A stretch of 64,000 nucleotides of DNA, taken from positions 50,109 through 114,108 of the forward strand of contig JAHEIX010000020.1 of assembly GCA_024639165.1 (NCBI GenBank), given 5' to 3'. Position 1 is the first letter of the stretch, and every line of letters begins with the position of its first letter. Of this stretch, positions 43,865 to 52,778 are shown piece after piece. The stretch comes from UBA7446 sp024639165. GTDB lineage: Bacteria > Bacteroidota > Bacteroidia > Flavobacteriales > Flavobacteriaceae. The notes below the pieces were generated by a model. That model did no database searches. It was not told the DNA's origin and saw nothing but the letters and a program-made list of their open reading frames with translations. The translations under genes and the position numbers were made by a program.

Positions 43865-44727
43865 TATCCTAGGTACGTTTTTAAAATTTTACTTCTCGAA
43901 GTATGTTTTAGCCTTCTGATGGCTTTCTCCTTAATTTGACGCACGCGCTCGCGTGTTAGGTCAAATGTTTCTCCAATTTCTTCCAAAGTCATGGGATGCT
44001 GGTTTCCTAAACCGAAATAGAGACGTACAACATCTGCTTCTCTTGGCGTTAGGGTTTCTAGTGCACGCTCAATTTCTGTGCGTAATGACTCGTGCATAAG
44101 TTCCCTGTCGGGGTTTGGAGACTCACCACTTCGAAGTACATCGTATAGGTTTGAATCTTCGCCTTCAACTAGGGGAGCATCCATAGATACGTGACGTCCC
44201 GAATTTTTCATGGATTCTTTTACGTCAGATACGGTCATGTCGAGCTCCTTGGCAATTTCTTCAGCAGAGGGAACACGCTCGTGCGCTTGCTCTAAAAAGG
44301 CGTAGGTTTTGTTGATTTTATTGATAGACCCAATTTTGTTGAGTGGCAACCTTACGATACGAGATTGCTCAGCTAGGGCCTGTAATATGGACTGACGAAT
44401 CCACCATACGGCATAGGAAATAAATTTAAATCCACGCGTTTCATCAAAGCGTTTTGCAGCCTTGATAAGCCCTAAATTTCCTTCATTGATAAGATCGGGT
44501 AGGGTTAAGCCCTGATTTTGATATTGTTTGGCAACAGACACCACAAAACGCAAGTTGGCTTTGGTAAGTTTTTCAAGTGCGATTTGGTCACCAGCCTTAA
44601 TACGTTGTGCTAGTTCAACTTCCATCTCAGCAGTAATCAGATCAACTTTGCCTATTTCTTGAAGATATTTATCTAAAGAGGCCGTTTCACGATTGGTAAC
44701 CTGCTTTGTAATTTTTAACTGTCTCAT
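43864..44727 (-). CDS. rpoD: Primary sigma factor RpoD (short Bacteroidota type)
   Basis: A 287-residue sigma-70 factor. It lacks region 1.1 and the non-conserved insert, as is normal for Bacteroidota housekeeping sigma factors. Region 1.2 (SLDKYLQEIGKVDLI), regions 2.1-2.4 (ANLRFVVSVAKQYQNQGL, DLINEGNLGLIKAAKRFD, GFKFISYAVWWIRQSI), region 3 (RIVRLPLNKIG) and region 4 (LTPREADVVRLYFGL, LEEIGETFDLTRERVRQIKEKAIRRL) are all present. This protein should read the TAnnTTTG promoters listed here. Its gene follows the pnp terminator; no exact -10 element was found in the gap. Confidence 0.96.
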   Translation of the reverse strand: MRQLKITKQVTNRETASLDKYLQEIGKVDLITAEMEVELAQRIKAGDQIALEKLTKANLRFVVSVAKQYQNQGLTLPDLINEGNLGLIKAAKRFDETRGFKFISYAVWWIRQSILQALAEQSRIVRLPLNKIGSINKINKTYAFLEQAHERVPSAEEIAKELDMTVSDVKESMKNSGRHVSMDAPLVEGEDSNLYDVLRSGESPNPDRELMHESLRTEIERALETLTPREADVVRLYFGLGNQHPMTLEEIGETFDLTRERVRQIKEKAIRRLKHTSRSKILKTYLG

Positions 44728-44792
44728 TGCTTTGAATTGTATGGATGATATGTGTTATACGTGTATATGCCAAGGAAGGTTACATTAAAAAC

Positions 44793-44827
44793 AAAAAAAA
44801 TCCGTTAAAAGTACTTTTAACGGATTT
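44793..44827 (-). terminator. Strong Rho-independent terminator of pnp
   Basis: A perfect 30-base palindrome (15-bp arms, 44798-44827, arm AAATCCGTTAAAAGT), followed on the minus strand by T residues to 44793. It lies 21 bp past the pnp stop and about 65 bp before rpoD. Confidence 0.9.
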
Positions 44828-44848
44828 AAATTATTGTTTAAGAGGTGT

Positions 44849-47053
44849 TTAGTCTCTTTTTGGTCGACGGTTGTTTCCACCGTTTCTTCTTCGGTCGTTA
44901 CCACCTGCTGGTCTTGGCTTGCGCTCTACATAGCCTTCAGGCTTTTCTAAAAGTGCTTTTCTAGAAACCTTTTCTTTACGTGTTCGTGAATCTATACCGA
45001 AGTATTTCACATCAAACACATCACCCATGTTTACCACATCGGTAACGTTTTCTGTGCGCTCCCATGCCAATTCACTTACGTGAAGCAACACTTCGTTTCC
45101 AGGGGCATCTGTATATTCGACTACTGCTCCAAAGTCAAGAATTTTGATTACTTGAACTTCGTAAGTTTCACCAACATCCGGTTTAAATGTCAGCGCATCA
45201 ACGCGAGCAAGTACCTGGTCAATTCCCTCTGGTCCAGTACCTAAAATTTCTATAATGCCTTCGCCTGTATCCGGATCTTCATTAATAACGATAGTCGTAT
45301 TGGTTTCCTTTTGAAGTTCTTGGATTACCTTCCCTCCAGGGCCGATAATGGCTCCAATATATTCGTTTGGAATTGTACGCATTACCATCTTAGGCGCGTG
45401 CTCTTTTACATCTGCTGCTGGTGCCTCAATAGTTTCATTCAGCTTATCTAAAATATGCATACGCCCATCACGTGCCTGCTTTAATGCTTGGATTAAAATA
45501 TCATAGGGAAGCCCTTTGATTTTTATATCCATTTGACAAGCCGTAATGCCGTTTTCCGTTCCAGTCACTTTAAAGTCCATATCTCCTAGGTGATCTTCAT
45601 CTCCTAAAATATCTGATAATACAGCAAAGCGTTCTCCATCAGAAATAAGTCCCATAGCTATTCCAGAAACTGGATTGGCAATTTGAACTCCAGCATCCAT
45701 AAGCGCCATAGTACCAGCACAAACAGTAGCCATTGATGATGAACCGTTAGATTCCAAAACCTCTGAAACCACCCGAACAGTATACGGACAATCGTCTGGC
45801 ATTACCTTTTTGAGTGCACGTTGTGCCAGATTTCCGTGTCCTACTTCGCGACGAGATGTACCTCTTAGCGGACGTGCTTCTCCCGTACAAAATGGGGGGA
45901 AGTTATAGTGCAAGTAGAATGTTTCTTCTCCTTGTGCAGTTGGTAAATCGATCATGTTGGCCTCTCTAGAGGTTCCAAGGGTAACCGTTGCAAGTGCTTG
46001 GGTTTCACCACGTGTAAACACTGAGGAACCGTGTGTTGATGGTAGGTAATCTACCTCACACCATATAGGTCTAATGTCAGTTGTTTTACGACCGTCAAGA
46101 CGAATGCCTTCACTGAGTACCAGCTCACGAACAGCTTCTTTTTGCGCTTTACTGAAGTATTTGCCAATTAATTTTCCCTTTTCTTCGAGTTCTTCCTCAG
46201 AAAAAGTGGCTAACAAAGCTTCTTTTACTTCGCCAAAAGCAATACTGCGGTCTTGTTTAGAACTGCCCTTTTTGGCAATGTCATAACATTTTTGATAAGC
46301 AAAATCGTGAATTTGTTGTTGCAATGCATCGTCGCTGTCTTCAGCTTCGTATTCACGTGTTTCTTTTTTGCCAACAGCTTCTGCTAACGCAACTTGAGCA
46401 GCAATTTGAAGTTGGATGGCTTCGTGTCCAAAGCGAATGGCGTCTGCCATTACTTCCTCGGAAACTTCGTCAAATTCTCCTTCAACCATAGTTACAGAGT
46501 CTGCACTGGCACCAATCATGATGTCAATATTCGATTCTTTAAGCTGCGCTTTACTAGGATTGATAATGAACTTGCCATCAAGCTGTGCCACTCGAACTTC
46601 AGAAATAGGACATTCAAAAGGAATGTCTGATAACTGAATAACGGTTGAGGCCGCAAGGCCTGCAAGTGCATCAGGCATGACGTTTTCGTCGTGCGACATC
46701 AATTGAATCATCAATTGGGTTTCTGCATGATAGTCTTTTGGGAAAAGGGGACGCAACACACGGTCAACCAAACGCATGGTAAGGATTTCTTCGTTGCTGG
46801 GTCTTGCTTCGCGCTTAAAGAAGCCACCAGGGAATCGCCCTGCGGCTGCAAATTTTTCACGGTAATCTACCGTTAAAGGTAGGAAGTCAACTGGTGAGGC
46901 CTGACGTGCCGAAACAACCGTAGCTAATAGCATACAATTGCCGCTTCTAACAACGACAGATCCATCTGCTTGTTTCGCAAGCTTACCTGTTTCTAGGGTA
47001 ATAGTGCGTCCATCGCCTAAGTCAATAGTCGAGGTATGTACATTGGGTATCAT
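44849..47053 (-). CDS. pnp: Polynucleotide phosphorylase
   Basis: A 734-residue 3'-5' exoribonuclease/polyadenylase. It has two RNase PH domains (about 1-230 and 310-540, with FFKREARPSNEEILTMRLVDR and GTSRREVGHGNLAQRAL), a KH domain (IPNEYIGAIIGPGGKVIQELQ), and an S1 domain (GETYEVQVIKILDFGAVVEY). The short tail is Arg-rich. It follows rpsO, the classic rpsO-pnp arrangement, and is closed by a strong terminator. A TAAATTTG sequence ends 7 bp before the ATG, too close for an ordinary leader. Confidence 0.98.
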   Translation of the reverse strand: MIPNVHTSTIDLGDGRTITLETGKLAKQADGSVVVRSGNCMLLATVVSARQASPVDFLPLTVDYREKFAAAGRFPGGFFKREARPSNEEILTMRLVDRVLRPLFPKDYHAETQLMIQLMSHDENVMPDALAGLAASTVIQLSDIPFECPISEVRVAQLDGKFIINPSKAQLKESNIDIMIGASADSVTMVEGEFDEVSEEVMADAIRFGHEAIQLQIAAQVALAEAVGKKETREYEAEDSDDALQQQIHDFAYQKCYDIAKKGSSKQDRSIAFGEVKEALLATFSEEELEEKGKLIGKYFSKAQKEAVRELVLSEGIRLDGRKTTDIRPIWCEVDYLPSTHGSSVFTRGETQALATVTLGTSREANMIDLPTAQGEETFYLHYNFPPFCTGEARPLRGTSRREVGHGNLAQRALKKVMPDDCPYTVRVVSEVLESNGSSSMATVCAGTMALMDAGVQIANPVSGIAMGLISDGERFAVLSDILGDEDHLGDMDFKVTGTENGITACQMDIKIKGLPYDILIQALKQARDGRMHILDKLNETIEAPAADVKEHAPKMVMRTIPNEYIGAIIGPGGKVIQELQKETNTTIVINEDPDTGEGIIEILGTGPEGIDQVLARVDALTFKPDVGETYEVQVIKILDFGAVVEYTDAPGNEVLLHVSELAWERTENVTDVVNMGDVFDVKYFGIDSRTRKEKVSRKALLEKPEGYVERKPRPAGGNDRRRNGGNNRRPKRD

Positions 47054-47143
47054 ACTTTTTCAAATTTAAAATTAGTATCTGTGATGTTGTGTTGTGGTCG
47101 TAGATACCCTTGAAAAACCGATGATGCGGATGCTTTTAAGTAT

Positions 47144-47410
47144 TTACTTACGAATGCCCAATTCCTTAATCAAGGAACGGTAGCGTTCTATGTCTTTTGC
47201 TTTTAGATAGTCTAAAAGGCTTCTTCGTTTACCTACCAACATTACCAATGAACGCTCTGTGTTGTAATCTTTATGATTGTTTTTCAAGTGTCCTGTTAGA
47301 TCGTTGATACGCTTTGTGAATAGTGCAATTTGTCCTTCCGTGCTTCCAGTGTCTTTTTCAGACTTTCCGTACTTTTTGAAAATTGCCGCTTTTTCTTCTT
47401 TATGTAACAT
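47144..47410 (-). CDS. rpsO: 30S ribosomal protein S15
   Basis: An 88-residue S15 with the conserved YGKSEKDTGSTEGQIALFTKRI, LKNNHKDYNTERSLVMLVGKRRSLLDYLK and RYRSLIKELGIRK segments. It binds 16S rRNA early in assembly. A TATATTTG element at 47472-47465 gives a leader of about 45-50 nt. That leader contains a small 5-bp hairpin (TCGAG/CTCGA). S15 often controls its own mRNA, but the structure here is too simple to claim that. pnp follows after 90 bp. Confidence 0.98.
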   Translation of the reverse strand: MLHKEEKAAIFKKYGKSEKDTGSTEGQIALFTKRINDLTGHLKNNHKDYNTERSLVMLVGKRRSLLDYLKAKDIERYRSLIKELGIRK

Positions 47411-47464
47411 GCCAATATTATTGTAAATGATTCTTATGCAACTTCGAGTTTATCTCGACGGCTG

Positions 47465-47472
47465 CAAATATA
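47465..47472 (-). promoter_or_regulatory. Probable -10 element of rpsO-pnp
   Basis: TATATTTG on the minus strand, 54 bp before the rpsO ATG, between accD and rpsO. Exact TAnnTTTG match. Confidence 0.5.
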
Positions 47473-47500
47473 GCACTTTAATCGATTAGAATTACAGTTG

Positions 47501-48355
47501 TTATGAAAGCGGTCGATTTAATATTAAATCGAGGTAGAGGTTGATGTTCTTTTTCAGCTCTTTTCGGTGCGTAATAAAGTCCAAAAAGCCATGCTCTTGA
47601 AGGAATTCTGCAGTTTGGAAGCCATCTGGCAGCTCCTGACCTGTGGTATCTTTTACAACTCTAGGTCCTGCAAAACCAATAAGTGCACCAGGTTCAGAGA
47701 TATTTATGTCACCCAACATAGCAAAAGAAGCCGTTGTTCCCCCCGTTGTAGGGTCTGTACAAAGCGATACATAAGGAATTTTGGCGTCGGCAAGCTGCGC
47801 CAGTTTAGCAGATGTTTTCGCCATTTGCATTAACGACAAGGCTGCTTCCATCATTCGAGCTCCACCAGATTTTGAAATCATTACAAACGGAATCTTCTTT
47901 TTAAGGGCATAATCTGCAGCACGGTAAATTTTTTCACCAACAACCGAACCCATAGAGCCTCCAATAAATGAAAAATCCATGCAGGCAACCACCATTTCGT
48001 TTCCGTTGGAACGCCCAACAGCAGCCCTTACGGCATCATTGAGTTTTGTTTTTTTCTGTGCAGCCTTGACACGGTCTTTATAAGTTTTGGTATCCTCAAA
48101 CTTGAGCGGATCTTTGGATTTCAGCTTTTTGTCAAGTTCTTTAAACGTGTTGTTGTCAAACAAGATCTCGAAATATTCCTTACTCCCTATGCGTACGTGA
48201 TAACCATCTTCTGGAGATACGTAGAAATTTTCTGCTAACTGCTCTGTATCTACAATCTTTCCAGTAGGAGACTTATACCACAAACCTTGTGGTGTGTCTT
48301 TCTTTTCACTGGTCTGCGTTTGAATTCCTTTTTCAGTACGTTTAAACCACGGCAT
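47501..48355 (-). CDS. accD: Acetyl-CoA carboxylase carboxyltransferase subunit beta, zinc finger lost
   Basis: A 284-residue carboxyltransferase subunit for malonyl-CoA synthesis. The crotonase-like core is intact: VVACMDFSFIGGSMGSVVGEKI, KSGGARMMEAALSLMQ, DPTTGGTTASFAMLGD and IGFAGPRVV. The N-terminal region, where E. coli AccD has a Cys4 zinc ribbon, reads GLWYKSPTGKIVDTEQL and carries none of the four cysteines. I recall the same loss in other flavobacteria, so it is probably a lineage trait. accA is not in the window. A TATATTTG element precedes the ATG by 16 bp. Confidence 0.95.
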   Translation of the reverse strand: MPWFKRTEKGIQTQTSEKKDTPQGLWYKSPTGKIVDTEQLAENFYVSPEDGYHVRIGSKEYFEILFDNNTFKELDKKLKSKDPLKFEDTKTYKDRVKAAQKKTKLNDAVRAAVGRSNGNEMVVACMDFSFIGGSMGSVVGEKIYRAADYALKKKIPFVMISKSGGARMMEAALSLMQMAKTSAKLAQLADAKIPYVSLCTDPTTGGTTASFAMLGDINISEPGALIGFAGPRVVKDTTGQELPDGFQTAEFLQEHGFLDFITHRKELKKNINLYLDLILNRPLS

Positions 48356-48371
48356 AGATTGAGAATTTTAT

Positions 48372-48379
48372 CAAATATA
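48372..48379 (-). promoter_or_regulatory. Probable -10 element of accD
   Basis: TATATTTG on the minus strand, 16 bp before the accD ATG, in the gap after fbaA. Exact TAnnTTTG match. Confidence 0.5.
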
Positions 48380-48393
48380 TAAAACCCTATGAA

Positions 48394-49461
48394 TTATAGC
48401 GTATTCACGTTGTTTAGGTCTTCAAAGGCTTGCTCAAGTCGTGTAACAAATGCCTTTTCTCCCTCACGTAACCAAACGCGTGGATCGTAATATTTCTTAT
48501 TTGGTACGTCGTCACCCTCTGGGTTGCCAATTTGTTTTTGCAAATACTCCGATTTTTCTTGGATATAGTCGCGTACTCCTGACATAAACGCATATTGCAT
48601 ATCAGTATCGATGTTCATTTTAACAACACCGTAGCTGATACCTTCTCTTATTTCTTCAACTGTTGATCCAGATCCTCCGTGGAACACAAAGTCAATGGTG
48701 TTTGGCCCAACACCGTATTTTTCACTCACATATGCTTGTGAGTTCATTAAGATTTTTGGTGTCAGCACAACGTTTCCTGGCTTGTACACACCATGTACAT
48801 TTCCAAATGCAGCTGCAATGGTAAAGCGTGGACTTACTTGTGATAATTCTTCAAAAGCAAATGCTACTTCTTCTGGCTGAGTATATAGTTTAGAGCTGTC
48901 AATGTCTGTGTTATCAACTCCATCTTCTTCACCCCCTGTAACACCTAATTCAATTTCAAGTGTCATGTCCATTTTAGCCATGCGCTTCAAATAGTTCTTA
49001 CAGATTTCAATATTTTCTTCGATTGGTTCTTCAGAAAGGTCTATCATGTGCGAGCTGAAAAGTGATTTTCCAGTTTCTTCGTAATGCTTTTCACTAGCAT
49101 CAAGCAGTCCGTCAATCCAGGGAAGTAATTTTTTGGCAGCGTGGTCTGTATGAAGGATAACACTTACGCCATATAGTTCGGCCATTTGATGTACATGCTT
49201 TGCTCCAGCAACAGCACCGGCAATAGCAGCCTGTTGATTTTCGTTAGACAAGCCTTTACCAGCGTTAAACTGGGCACCTCCATTGGAGAATTGAATGATT
49301 ACAGGTGCGTTTAGCTTTGCTGCAGTTTCTAATACGGCATTAATGGTATCCGATCCAATTACATTTACTGCGGGGAGTGCAAATTGTTTGGCTTTTGCTA
49401 AAGCAAAGATTTCTTGAACTTCATTTCCAGTGGCTACGCCTGGCTTTACGGAATGCGACAT
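48394..49461 (-). CDS. fbaA: Class II fructose-bisphosphate aldolase
   Basis: A 355-residue zinc aldolase of glycolysis/gluconeogenesis. The class IIA pattern is clear: FALPAVNVIGSDTINAVLE, the catalytic Asp and zinc His in ILHTDHAAKKLLPW, EIELGVTGGEEDGVDN, FGNVHGVYKPGNVVL, and FVFHGGSGSTVEEIREGI with the phosphate-binding loop. Length matches E. coli FbaA. It has its own promoter element (TACTTTTG, 49494-49487). Confidence 0.97.
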   Translation of the reverse strand: MSHSVKPGVATGNEVQEIFALAKAKQFALPAVNVIGSDTINAVLETAAKLNAPVIIQFSNGGAQFNAGKGLSNENQQAAIAGAVAGAKHVHQMAELYGVSVILHTDHAAKKLLPWIDGLLDASEKHYEETGKSLFSSHMIDLSEEPIEENIEICKNYLKRMAKMDMTLEIELGVTGGEEDGVDNTDIDSSKLYTQPEEVAFAFEELSQVSPRFTIAAAFGNVHGVYKPGNVVLTPKILMNSQAYVSEKYGVGPNTIDFVFHGGSGSTVEEIREGISYGVVKMNIDTDMQYAFMSGVRDYIQEKSEYLQKQIGNPEGDDVPNKKYYDPRVWLREGEKAFVTRLEQAFEDLNNVNTL

Positions 49462-49486
49462 GTTGATTATTTTTTTATTGGTTGGG

Positions 49487-49494
49487 CAAAAGTA
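49487..49494 (-). promoter_or_regulatory. Probable -10 element of fbaA
   Basis: TACTTTTG on the minus strand, 25 bp before the fbaA ATG. Exact TAnnTTTG match. Confidence 0.55.
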
Positions 49495-49510
49495 ACAAAC
49501 TATTATGGGC

Positions 49511-52021
49511 TTAGAAAGGATAATTTATCCCAAGTGTAGGATTTGCATTTTTTAGCTGATAATTCCAATTCCATCGGTTCCCTTTTGGCAATACGGGATT
49601 GTGTGTTTTAAAGCCCATATCAAGCCTTAATAAGAAAAGACCAAAATCGTATCTAAATCCAAAACCAGTACCCACCGCCAGCTCATCTAAATCCCGGAAA
49701 CCATCGAACCTTCGAGCGGATTCATCGACGTTGTCGGCTACATTCCAAATGTTTCCAGCGTCAATAAATAGCGCGCCCTTGAAAGCCCCAATAAGGTCAA
49801 AACGGTACTCAGCGTTGAAAGACATTTTAAGGTTTGCCTCGTTAAATTCATTTCCAGTATCACTAGACCCAGGCCCCAATCGATATACTTCCCAAGCCCT
49901 GTTGTCATAAGCCCCACCACCAAAAAAAGATCTGTTAAATGGGATGTTGTCTGCATTGCCATATGGGATTGCAGCTCCAGCAAAAGCCCTGATGGCCACT
50001 ACCTGATTCTCGCTCACAGACCAATGCTTGACAAAATCTGTCTCTAATTTTATAAACTGACTAAAAGGGACTTCAAATAATAGGTATTGTCCATTTTCTT
50101 GTTTCCAGTTAAATGACTTTGCCAAACTTTTCAGCAGATTCCCAGACCAACTAAGATTAGCCCTAAACTGCATAAATTCCCGATCAAAAATACCTTGTTT
50201 GGAAGAGCTAAAAAAATTAATGCCCGAGCTTATAATTAGGTTGTTTTGTGTGAGTCTCCTTCTGCGTTCTTCAATACGCTGTACTCTTTGGTAGCTCGGA
50301 TCGCTAGCCAAAATGCTGGTGCTGCCATCCAGCACGTCACCAATAAAAGACGCTGTTCCTTGTGGAATGATAAGCCTCTCGTTTACAAGATAATTTGGGT
50401 TTGTATTGGTGTTTGCTGCAATTTGATTTAATTCCCCGTAAGCATTGGTGTAAACTCCGAAGTAATTTGCTTTGTTTTTATTGTTTACAAACTCAACATC
50501 CATCAAAGAAAAGGTCCATCTGCGGTTTTCTCTCGGGTTCCACTGGTATTGTATGCTTCCGTTTAAACTTTGCTTGTCTAGACCGATGTTTTCTTGTGAT
50601 CCCACACCTACTCTTAAGATGGTAAGTGGCGCAAGGTTTTGTTTGTTGATTTTTCTGCTAAAGGGCAATAAAAACTGGGGCGCTCTTAATTGAATATCAA
50701 AGCCATACTCAGAAATGGCGACATCGGCTGAGCGACCAAATGAACCTCTAGCACCCAACTCCAAGGTTTCGGCCCCTTTAAAGACATTTAAGACGCTTAA
50801 GCCAGAACTAAACGCAATACCTCGTTTTAAGATGTTGGATTGGGTTACGTCCAAGGCAAAGTCCAGCGAATATCTTTTTTTAGGCATCAAAAAAATGGAA
50901 GCGTCTAAACGTGTTTCGTCTTCATTTGCATATTGATATCTAATGGTTGGATAATCAAAACTTTGTAGCCTGTTGAGTTGTTTTAACGTGGTGCTTCGTG
51001 AAGTGTCGCTGTACGGCTCATTTGTTTTAAAATCAATGGATTCGCGTAATAGCTTGCTGTTGTACTTCATTTTGCCTTGACTGAAAATGGTCATTCCCTC
51101 AAAAACGCCAATAGAATCGTAAGCTTCATTACCTGTATTGCCTGCTTTGCCCAATAAAACGGCAACGGTATTCATTTTTGAAATTTTATATTCTTTTGGC
51201 ACAGGATTTCCTTCTTGGTTTTCGATATAGTTTCGAATGTTGAGTTGTACAGGCAAACGATAGTCGATTCCAGTGGAATCTACACCAACGCTGTAATCAA
51301 TGGAGTTAAGCTGAAAAGGATAAACCCCTGCATTTCTAAACAATGCAGACAACCTGTTTCGCTCTTGCTCAAATGCTGTAGTCCGAAAACGGTCTCCTTG
51401 CTTGATTTTGCTGTCCGCTTTGTTAGCTACATATATAGAATCCAAAACAGGACTTTGAATATTGGTTTTAATACTATCTATAAAGTAGGGCGTATTGGTG
51501 CTGACATTATAGGTTACGGAAGCATTTCGGTTGCTCAGAGTAGCAGATGTTTCTACCGTAGCATTGAAATACCCTTCATTCGAAAAAAAGGCGTTTAACT
51601 TTTGAGCATTTATTGCAGTAGATAAGGAGTCTGAAAGCACAGGCGCTTCTCCCGTTTTTCTTTTCCATGCCTGAAAGCCACTTTTATAAGCTTTCATTTT
51701 TTTTACTTGCTTTTCAGACCAAATGGCATTCATCCTTTTTTTTCGGTTTGGCTTTTTGGCAAGCCAATTTTCAAAGGCAATATCCGTACTATCCTTTGCG
51801 GATTGATATAGCAATAACCCAAATGGAATGCCTAAAAAATGATTATTAGGCTTTGGCTGAACAATATTTGCAACCGTGTCAACAGCCAGTTGGTTATCAA
51901 CAAATACAGCGTTTTTACGCAACAATATACCATCCTCTGGCAAGTTGCGAATAGCAGAACATCCTACTGTTATGCCCAAAAGCACACCAAAACCTAGTAT
52001 TTTTGAAAATCTTGTGGTCAA
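49511..52021 (-). CDS. tamL: BamA/TamA-family outer-membrane lipoprotein (TamL-like)
   Basis: About 836 residues. A lipoprotein signal (LGFGVLLGITVGC) is followed by SAIRNLPEDGILLRKN, POTRA-type domains in the N-terminal half (KLNAFFSNEGYFNATVE, LKQLNRLQSFDYPTIRY), and a C-terminal Omp85 barrel ending LGINYPF. Bacteroidota TamL proteins are lipid-anchored TamA relatives that act with TamB. No ATG fits. The longest frame opens at a TTG (52042) that is the end of a TATTTTTG promoter element, so I prefer the TTG at 52021, which gives a normal 20-residue signal. tamB is not in the window. The start is uncertain. Confidence 0.85.
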   Translation of the reverse strand: MTTRFSKILGFGVLLGITVGCSAIRNLPEDGILLRKNAVFVDNQLAVDTVANIVQPKPNNHFLGIPFGLLLYQSAKDSTDIAFENWLAKKPNRKKRMNAIWSEKQVKKMKAYKSGFQAWKRKTGEAPVLSDSLSTAINAQKLNAFFSNEGYFNATVETSATLSNRNASVTYNVSTNTPYFIDSIKTNIQSPVLDSIYVANKADSKIKQGDRFRTTAFEQERNRLSALFRNAGVYPFQLNSIDYSVGVDSTGIDYRLPVQLNIRNYIENQEGNPVPKEYKISKMNTVAVLLGKAGNTGNEAYDSIGVFEGMTIFSQGKMKYNSKLLRESIDFKTNEPYSDTSRSTTLKQLNRLQSFDYPTIRYQYANEDETRLDASIFLMPKKRYSLDFALDVTQSNILKRGIAFSSGLSVLNVFKGAETLELGARGSFGRSADVAISEYGFDIQLRAPQFLLPFSRKINKQNLAPLTILRVGVGSQENIGLDKQSLNGSIQYQWNPRENRRWTFSLMDVEFVNNKNKANYFGVYTNAYGELNQIAANTNTNPNYLVNERLIIPQGTASFIGDVLDGSTSILASDPSYQRVQRIEERRRRLTQNNLIISSGINFFSSSKQGIFDREFMQFRANLSWSGNLLKSLAKSFNWKQENGQYLLFEVPFSQFIKLETDFVKHWSVSENQVVAIRAFAGAAIPYGNADNIPFNRSFFGGGAYDNRAWEVYRLGPGSSDTGNEFNEANLKMSFNAEYRFDLIGAFKGALFIDAGNIWNVADNVDESARRFDGFRDLDELAVGTGFGFRYDFGLFLLRLDMGFKTHNPVLPKGNRWNWNYQLKNANPTLGINYPF

Positions 52022-52039
52022 GAGAAAAGTTGTAAAAGT

Positions 52040-52047
52040 CAAAAATA
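52040..52047 (-). promoter_or_regulatory. Candidate -10 element of the tamL-like gene
   Basis: TATTTTTG on the minus strand, 18 bp before the preferred TTG start at 52021 and only 10 bp from the oppositely oriented TrmH-family start. Exact TAnnTTTG match. Confidence 0.5.
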
Positions 52048-52057
52048 CACCAAATAC

Positions 52058-52777
52058 ATGGTTAGCAAAAACGAACTAAAACAGTTGGCTCAATTGGGAC
52101 AAAAAAAATTCCGGGAACAACGGAGTCTTTTCCCTGTTGAGGGCAAAAAAGCCATAACAACATTCCATCAAAATGGATTTGAAATGAAATACTGTTTTTC
52201 ACTTGAAACCGCTCAAATAGGAGGCGTTGACGCTACAAAAATCAACGTTTCTGACATGAAAAAGCTGAGCAACTTGACTACCCCTCCCAATGTTTGGGCT
52301 GCTTTTTCACTTCCCAAACCAACCCATTTTGCCCCCCAAAACATCAATATTGCACTTGACGGCATCCGCAATCCGGGTAACCTTGGCACCATCATCCGTT
52401 TGTGCGATTGGTTTGGTATTGCTCATCTACTGTGTTCATTAGATACCGTAGATTGTTTTAATCCCAAAGTAGTGCAGGCAAGTATGGGCTCCTTAGCGCA
52501 AGTACAGCTGCATTATGTTGATCTTTTAGATGCATTTAACACATATGCGTTGCAGCCAGTTGGGACTGATACGAATGGGAAAAATATATATAATGCTACC
52601 ATTCCTCAAAACGGCGTGTTGGTTATGGGAAATGAAGGTCAAGGAATTTCAGATAGAATTAGTACTGAAATTAAAGAAAATATCAGCATACCTGCTTTTG
52701 GAACTCCTGCAGCTGAAAGCCTTAATGTTGCTGTAGCAACAGGTATTATATTAGCCGAATTTAGCAGAAGGGATTGA
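52058..52777 (+). CDS. TrmH/SpoU-family RNA 2'-O-methyltransferase
   Basis: A 239-residue SPOUT methyltransferase. An N-terminal substrate-binding part (KKFREQRSLFPVEGKKAI) precedes the knotted SAM-binding domain with motif 1 IALDGIRNPGNLGTIIRLCDWFG, motif 2 VLVMGNEGQGIS and motif 3 IPAFGTPAAESLNVAVATGIIL. It methylates a ribose in rRNA or tRNA; which one cannot be told from sequence. It is divergent from the tamL-like gene, a pairing I recall from other flavobacteria. Its stop is 1 nt from that of porT. Confidence 0.93.
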   Translation: MVSKNELKQLAQLGQKKFREQRSLFPVEGKKAITTFHQNGFEMKYCFSLETAQIGGVDATKINVSDMKKLSNLTTPPNVWAAFSLPKPTHFAPQNINIALDGIRNPGNLGTIIRLCDWFGIAHLLCSLDTVDCFNPKVVQASMGSLAQVQLHYVDLLDAFNTYALQPVGTDTNGKNIYNATIPQNGVLVMGNEGQGISDRISTEIKENISIPAFGTPAAESLNVAVATGIILAEFSRRD

Positions 52778-52778
52778 G

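Noticed and set aside
47411..47464. S15 autoregulatory RNA structure in the rpsO leader
   Set aside because: Only one 5-bp hairpin is visible in a leader of about 50 nt, too little to support a known S15-binding fold.
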